From NCBI RefSeq assembly GCF_013127955.1, contig NZ_CP053435.1, positions 2,790,001-2,854,000 of the forward strand: DNA of 64,000 nucleotides, given 5' to 3'. Positions 60,838 to 64,000 of this stretch are shown in pieces. Position numbers and translations under genes: made by a program. This DNA is from Spirosoma taeanense. Lineage in GTDB: Bacteria > Bacteroidota > Bacteroidia > Cytophagales > Spirosomataceae. Position 1 is the first letter of the stretch, and each line of letters opens with the position of its first letter. The notes under the pieces are model-generated. The model had not been told where the DNA came from, did not search any database, and was given only the letters and a program-made list of their open reading frames with translations.

Positions 60838-61713
60838 TTACTCCGTCAGATTTTTGAGGTAGGCAATGCTTTGCGGTACCTGGGTATCTTCATGGTTGCT
60901 TTCATCTTCAATGTAATAATGCTTGATGCCGACCTTCTTGGCGGCTTTCAGCACGGCCGGCATGTCAATCTGGCCTTCGCCCAGGACGACATCATTCTCG
61001 GGGGGCGTACCACCGGTAAGATCGCCCTTAATCCCTTTCTTGAGATCTTTCAGGTGCATCAGCTTCCATCGGCTGCCATACTTAGTCAGCAATTTAACCG
61101 GATCGGCACCACCGTGGGTCGCCCAGAGAATATCCATTTCGAACGAAACGTATTGGGGATCGGTATTTTTAACAATATAGTCGAACAGCGTGCCATCCTG
61201 GTACGGCTGGAATTCATACCCGTGGTTATGGTAGCAGAACGTCAGGCCGTTATCTTTCAGGACTTTACCCACCCGGTTAAAATCTTCGACGGCTTTCTGG
61301 GCATTTTCGAGGGTAAAGTTTCCTTTCTGATGCGGAATCCAGGCAACCATCACAAACGAAGCGCCCAGGGCTTTGGCGTTTTTAACCACCGATTCGGGGT
61401 CTTTCACAATCTGTTCGTAGCCGGCGCCCGTCGCCGTCATTTTTATACCTCGTTCGTCCAGCAGTTTTTTGTATTCCTCCGCCGTCAGACCTTTGGGCAC
61501 TCCGCCTTCCATTTCTGTAAAGCCCAGTGATTTGATCAGGTCCAGGGTAGCGACGACATCCTTGGGGAAATTGTGCCGGTAGGTATAAGCCTCGACACCC
61601 AGCGGAAAGGTATAAACGCGTTTACCTGATTGCGCAAAAACGCTGTTCAGGCCCATCAGGCCAAGCGACAGCAGGGTGGTAAAAAACAGCTTACTCGTGC
61701 GATTGTGTTTCAT
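60838..61713 (-). CDS. Secreted sugar phosphate isomerase/epimerase-like TIM-barrel (AP_endonuc_2 family)
   Basis: 291 residues from the ATG at 61713, which begins a signal peptide (LFFTTLLSLGLMGLNSVFAQ). An AP-endonuclease-2/xylose-isomerase-like barrel follows: FPLGVEAYTYRHNFP, KSLGFTEMEGG, AKALGASFVMVAWIPH, LTFCYHNHGYEF, YVSFEMDILWATHGGADP, WKLMHLKDL and KHYYIEDES. The Glu/His/Asp residues of these motifs form the divalent-metal site. Exported members are common in Bacteroidota sugar loci. The substrate is not predictable. It converges with the FN3 gene. Confidence 0.88.
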   Translation of the reverse strand: MKHNRTSKLFFTTLLSLGLMGLNSVFAQSGKRVYTFPLGVEAYTYRHNFPKDVVATLDLIKSLGFTEMEGGVPKGLTAEEYKKLLDERGIKMTATGAGYEQIVKDPESVVKNAKALGASFVMVAWIPHQKGNFTLENAQKAVEDFNRVGKVLKDNGLTFCYHNHGYEFQPYQDGTLFDYIVKNTDPQYVSFEMDILWATHGGADPVKLLTKYGSRWKLMHLKDLKKGIKGDLTGGTPPENDVVLGEGQIDMPAVLKAAKKVGIKHYYIEDESNHEDTQVPQSIAYLKNLTE

Positions 61714-62051
61714 AGAGTGATTGACAAGGTTTTCTTCTGTAATGCATGGGGTTGTCCGCAGCCTGCCTGTTAAACGATCAGAAACCAACTGGTAGAGTTG
61801 CGGATAGGGTAAAAAGCCAATTCCTGGGTAAGGCTACTATAGACCGCTTACGGTTTTATCAGGAAAAGGCCCGCAGCATGGGTAGCGGACTGGAGATAAC
61901 TAAAGTAATGCGAGAAGTTCATGGTAAAATTCACGCAAACACGGCATTGACAATTCTGCCAACGATAAGGCCAGTAAACAGAGCTACCGACTGGCAACCC
62001 TGTTTACTGGCCTTATGGCTTATCCGATATTTTTATCAGCTACTCTGACGT
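61714..62051. other. Intergenic region upstream of the TIM-barrel gene
   Basis: 338 bases between two minus-strand genes. The part near 61714-61900 should hold the TIM-barrel promoter. A plus-strand frame at 61746-62048 exists, but it runs across the hairpin at 61965-62016 and I see no family match, so I treat it as non-coding. Confidence 0.5.
61965..62016 (-). terminator. Hairpin downstream of the HU/SPOR gene
   Basis: ATAAGGCCAGTAAACAG (61965-61981) and CTGTTTACTGGCCTTAT (62000-62016) pair perfectly over 17 bases with an 18-base loop. It lies about 36 bases after the HU/SPOR stop on the minus strand and is the likely end of that transcript. Confidence 0.78.
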
Positions 62052-63188
62052 CTAGTTTTTGAGAATCCAGGCGGGTGTATGTGCTAACTGACTAACCGCA
62101 GCCACACTGGCGATAGCTTCAGTTCGGTCTGTGGAGCCTGCTGCGGCTACCTTATACAACTGACCTTTAACGGCTGGCATAATAACGTACGCATCCATAT
62201 AACCAGCTTTGCGGAGCTGACGTTTCAGGCGGAGCGCATTACGTTTACTGGAGAAGCTACCGGCAATCACCGTAAATCGGGGACCTGAATAAGCCGGAAC
62301 TGGCTTAACCGCTACGACCGGAGCTGTGATAACTGGCTGAACTTTAGCCGCCGGAGCTTTCGTTACAACCGGTTCAACGGCTGGCGTGGTAACCGGCGTG
62401 GGCGTCGCTACAGCCTGAACTGCTACGGGCGTCGGGGCCGGAGTTGGCGCCGGTTTTGAAGCCGGGGCTGCTTTCCGTACAACCGAGACCGGGGTTTCTG
62501 CTGCATAAGCACCATAGTTCAGCCAGGCAGCCGGAACGCGGAACAGGTTGGCCGGGTCGAGACTACCCTGGAGTGGTTGCCCTGGCTTGATCACGGAAAA
62601 ATAACTCACCAGTCCCAGGGAACCCACCAGCAGAGCGGTGGCGGCTACCCGCCAATAGGAGCGGGATGGACGATGAGGCACCAGTGTCATTTCTTCGTCC
62701 CGGACCAGAACCGGACCAAGCGCGGTTAGCGGCACGGCCTCCAGCGCGGGTTCAGGCTGTTGCTGCGGGTTGAGCAACTGCACCGACAGCGCGCTCATGC
62801 CATAGGCTTCGCCAAAGAAATTATGCCGGAGGCTGGGATCGAACTGTAAGCGGCCTTCTTCGTTGTGGCTAAAGGTGCCAATTCCGTCCAGTTCAAAGCG
62901 GCCGGTGGTTTCTATCTGCTGGCGCAGCTCGCTGACGAACAGGCCGATATGGCGCTGGGCCCCCTCGCGGGTAACCGGCTCGTGCAGCATAATATAATTC
63001 GCCAGAATGCCGTCGTCGAGCCGCAGGGCCTCGTTAAACGCAACGCGCTTGCGTGGGGGGAGGTACAGGCCACTGGTTTCCGTGAAAGAAGCCGGTTGGT
63101 AGTGCGTTAGAAAAGCGCCCAGTTCGGGGACCACTACGCAGTCATACTGATACAGCAACTTTTTAAGGTAGTCATTTACGGAAGCCAT
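62052..63188 (-). CDS. CCDC81-type HU-like and SPOR-domain membrane protein
   Basis: 378 residues. The N-terminal ~150 residues match the CCDC81-like prokaryotic HU pair of domains (VNDYLKKLLYQYDCVVVPELGAFLTHY; PRKRVAFNEALRLDDGILANYIM; FELDGIGTFSHNEEGRLQFDP). A membrane segment is at ~180-200 (VAATALLVGSLGLVSYFSV), then a Pro/Ala/Thr/Val-rich linker, then a C-terminal SPOR domain (FTVIAGSFSSKRNALRLKRQLRKAGYMDAYVI) that binds denuded peptidoglycan strands. The architecture places the HU-like part in the cytoplasm and SPOR in the periplasm, which suggests a link between DNA-like domains and the division-site wall (inference). Confidence 0.9.
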   Translation of the reverse strand: MASVNDYLKKLLYQYDCVVVPELGAFLTHYQPASFTETSGLYLPPRKRVAFNEALRLDDGILANYIMLHEPVTREGAQRHIGLFVSELRQQIETTGRFELDGIGTFSHNEEGRLQFDPSLRHNFFGEAYGMSALSVQLLNPQQQPEPALEAVPLTALGPVLVRDEEMTLVPHRPSRSYWRVAATALLVGSLGLVSYFSVIKPGQPLQGSLDPANLFRVPAAWLNYGAYAAETPVSVVRKAAPASKPAPTPAPTPVAVQAVATPTPVTTPAVEPVVTKAPAAKVQPVITAPVVAVKPVPAYSGPRFTVIAGSFSSKRNALRLKRQLRKAGYMDAYVIMPAVKGQLYKVAAAGSTDRTEAIASVAAVSQLAHTPAWILKN

Positions 63189-63207
63189 AGTCTGGATCGG
63201 TGGCGGA

Positions 63208-64000
63208 TTAAAACGAATAACTGATTCCTCCGAGAAAGTTAAGCCCTTGGACCTGATAATACAAATAGCGCTGGTAGTTCTGACTAAAGATATTATTTAA
63301 CGACACGAACGCTGAAACCTGCTTTCCTAGGAAATAGTCAATTTTCAGGTTCGCGTCGTAGATGGGTTTTAAGGTGTAGGTTACGTTAGACGTAAAGTTT
63401 TTATTTTTTATCCCCTCATAAAAATACAAATCGGCCGTAACGAATAATTTTTTATTCAGAATGTATGAATTCGTCCAGGTACCGGCCAGTCGCGGACGGC
63501 CCCAGGCCTCTTCGAGCCGATCCAGACCATAGCGGAAGAAGTCGGCTTTAAGTGTCGAGCGAAACTTATCTTTCTGCGCGTACCCGATCTGCCCCGAAAT
63601 TGTCAATACCTGCGATACCCCCCCGTCGTATAAAACAAAGAATTTTGTGGTGTCCGGGATGGTGTTGTTAAAGGTAGAGAAGTTCCGGTAGCGGGCAAAG
63701 GAAACTTTCCCTTCGTAGGCGAACCCTCCGCCCAGGTTTCCTTTCGATCCACCGTAAATATCCATCAACTTAACAGTGTTAGCTAAAACGACCTGGGGCG
63801 CAAGCCATTTATTCTCAAGGAGTAAGGAGCGGAGCGTGTTCCGATTAATATCGCCGTCAATGCCCGCAAAAAAGTGAATATTGCTCACGGGAACCACATC
63901 AATATCAAGAACCGGAAAGGCCCTGGTGTCGTTAATGCCCTGCCGACGGTCGGTCTGGTTAACGGCGTTGATCCCGGCGGTTACGGTCAAGAACGACGAC
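63208..64000 (-). CDS. Outer-membrane beta-barrel / TonB-receptor-like protein, C-terminal part (5' cut by window)
   Basis: At least 263 residues; the frame is open to the right edge, so the start lies outside. Alternating hydrophobic strands (VSFARYRNFSTFNN; FFVLYDGGVSQVLTISGQIGYAQKDKF; LKADFFRYGLDRLEEAWGRPRLAGTW; LFVTADLYFYEGI; LKIDYFLGKQVSAFVSLNNIF) end with a C-terminal phenylalanine (LNFLGGISYSF), the mark of an outer-membrane barrel. It ends 20 bases upstream of the HU/SPOR gene on the same strand. Without the N-terminus I cannot say whether a plug domain is present. Confidence 0.75.
   Translation of the reverse strand, partial: SSFLTVTAGINAVNQTDRRQGINDTRAFPVLDIDVVPVSNIHFFAGIDGDINRNTLRSLLLENKWLAPQVVLANTVKLMDIYGGSKGNLGGGFAYEGKVSFARYRNFSTFNNTIPDTTKFFVLYDGGVSQVLTISGQIGYAQKDKFRSTLKADFFRYGLDRLEEAWGRPRLAGTWTNSYILNKKLFVTADLYFYEGIKNKNFTSNVTYTLKPIYDANLKIDYFLGKQVSAFVSLNNIFSQNYQRYLYYQVQGLNFLGGISYSF

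Noticed and set aside
61746..62048. A 100-codon plus-strand frame between two minus-strand genes
   Set aside because: It overlaps the leader of the TIM-barrel gene and a terminator hairpin, and shows no recognisable domain.

Overview
The window looks like a chromosomal segment of a Bacteroidota bacterium, most likely of the Spirosoma/Cytophagales type. The evidence is several SusC/SusD-type outer-membrane pairs, TANNTTTG-type -7 promoter boxes, a short 287-residue primary sigma factor, a T9SS-type C-terminal sorting domain, a CCDC81-type HU/SPOR protein and START-like and DUF4856 proteins, in moderately GC-rich DNA. The genus is an inference from gene content. I found one tRNA (Met, CAT), no rRNA, no CRISPR array and no recognisable insertion sequence.

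Layout. (1) 1-11.7 kb: one long plus-strand operon-like array. It starts with the end of a SusC receptor and a SusD lipoprotein, followed by two copies of a three-gene cassette: Tat-exported RidA-like protein, Tat-exported SelA/DgaE-like PLP enzyme, and exported amidohydrolase. Copy 1 has a CBM9-like protein inserted. A c-type-cytochrome sugar dehydrogenase lies between the copies and an SMP-30-type lactonase follows copy 2. This is the most unusual part of the window. (2) 11.7-14.6 kb: an ECF sigma factor diverging from a putative glycoside hydrolase. (3) 14.8-20.9 kb: a minus-strand operon DUF4856 lipoprotein - imelysin - HTTM membrane protein - TonB-dependent receptor, probably metal uptake. 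(4) 21.5-26.3 kb: a LacI regulator with two matching operators, then a decayed stretch. It holds two nearly identical 103-residue genes around an isolated mannitol-dehydrogenase C-terminal domain, and an SDR pseudogene with several lesions. (5) 26.3-36.5 kb: ordinary genes (PhoH, M43 protease, GNAT, ComEC, Spy-like, TetR, AarF-kinase, dCMP deaminase, ACP phosphodiesterase, HolA). (6) 36.6-45.5 kb: a SusCD operon on the minus strand diverging from PfkB kinase, AGE-family epimerase and glycosyltransferase. (7) 45.6-48.7 kb: a frameshifted TonB receptor and a lipoprotein behind a palindromic operator. (8) 48.8-64 kb: a tRNA, a START-like protein, LptF/G, rpsO, pnp, rpoD, a 1750-residue protein of 18 fibronectin-III-like repeats, a sugar isomerase-like TIM barrel, an HU/SPOR protein and the end of a beta-barrel protein.

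How the parts may work together. In region 1, SusCD would import a ligand. The periplasmic amidohydrolase could deacylate or open it, the PLP enzyme could deaminate or eliminate, RidA could hydrolyse the reactive imine, and the dehydrogenase and lactonase could oxidise the sugar part. That pathway is inference; the families, their order and the export signals are visible in the sequence. Region 3 and region 7 both look like TonB-dependent uptake systems with accessory lipoproteins, probably for metals. Regions 5 and 8 are mainly housekeeping.
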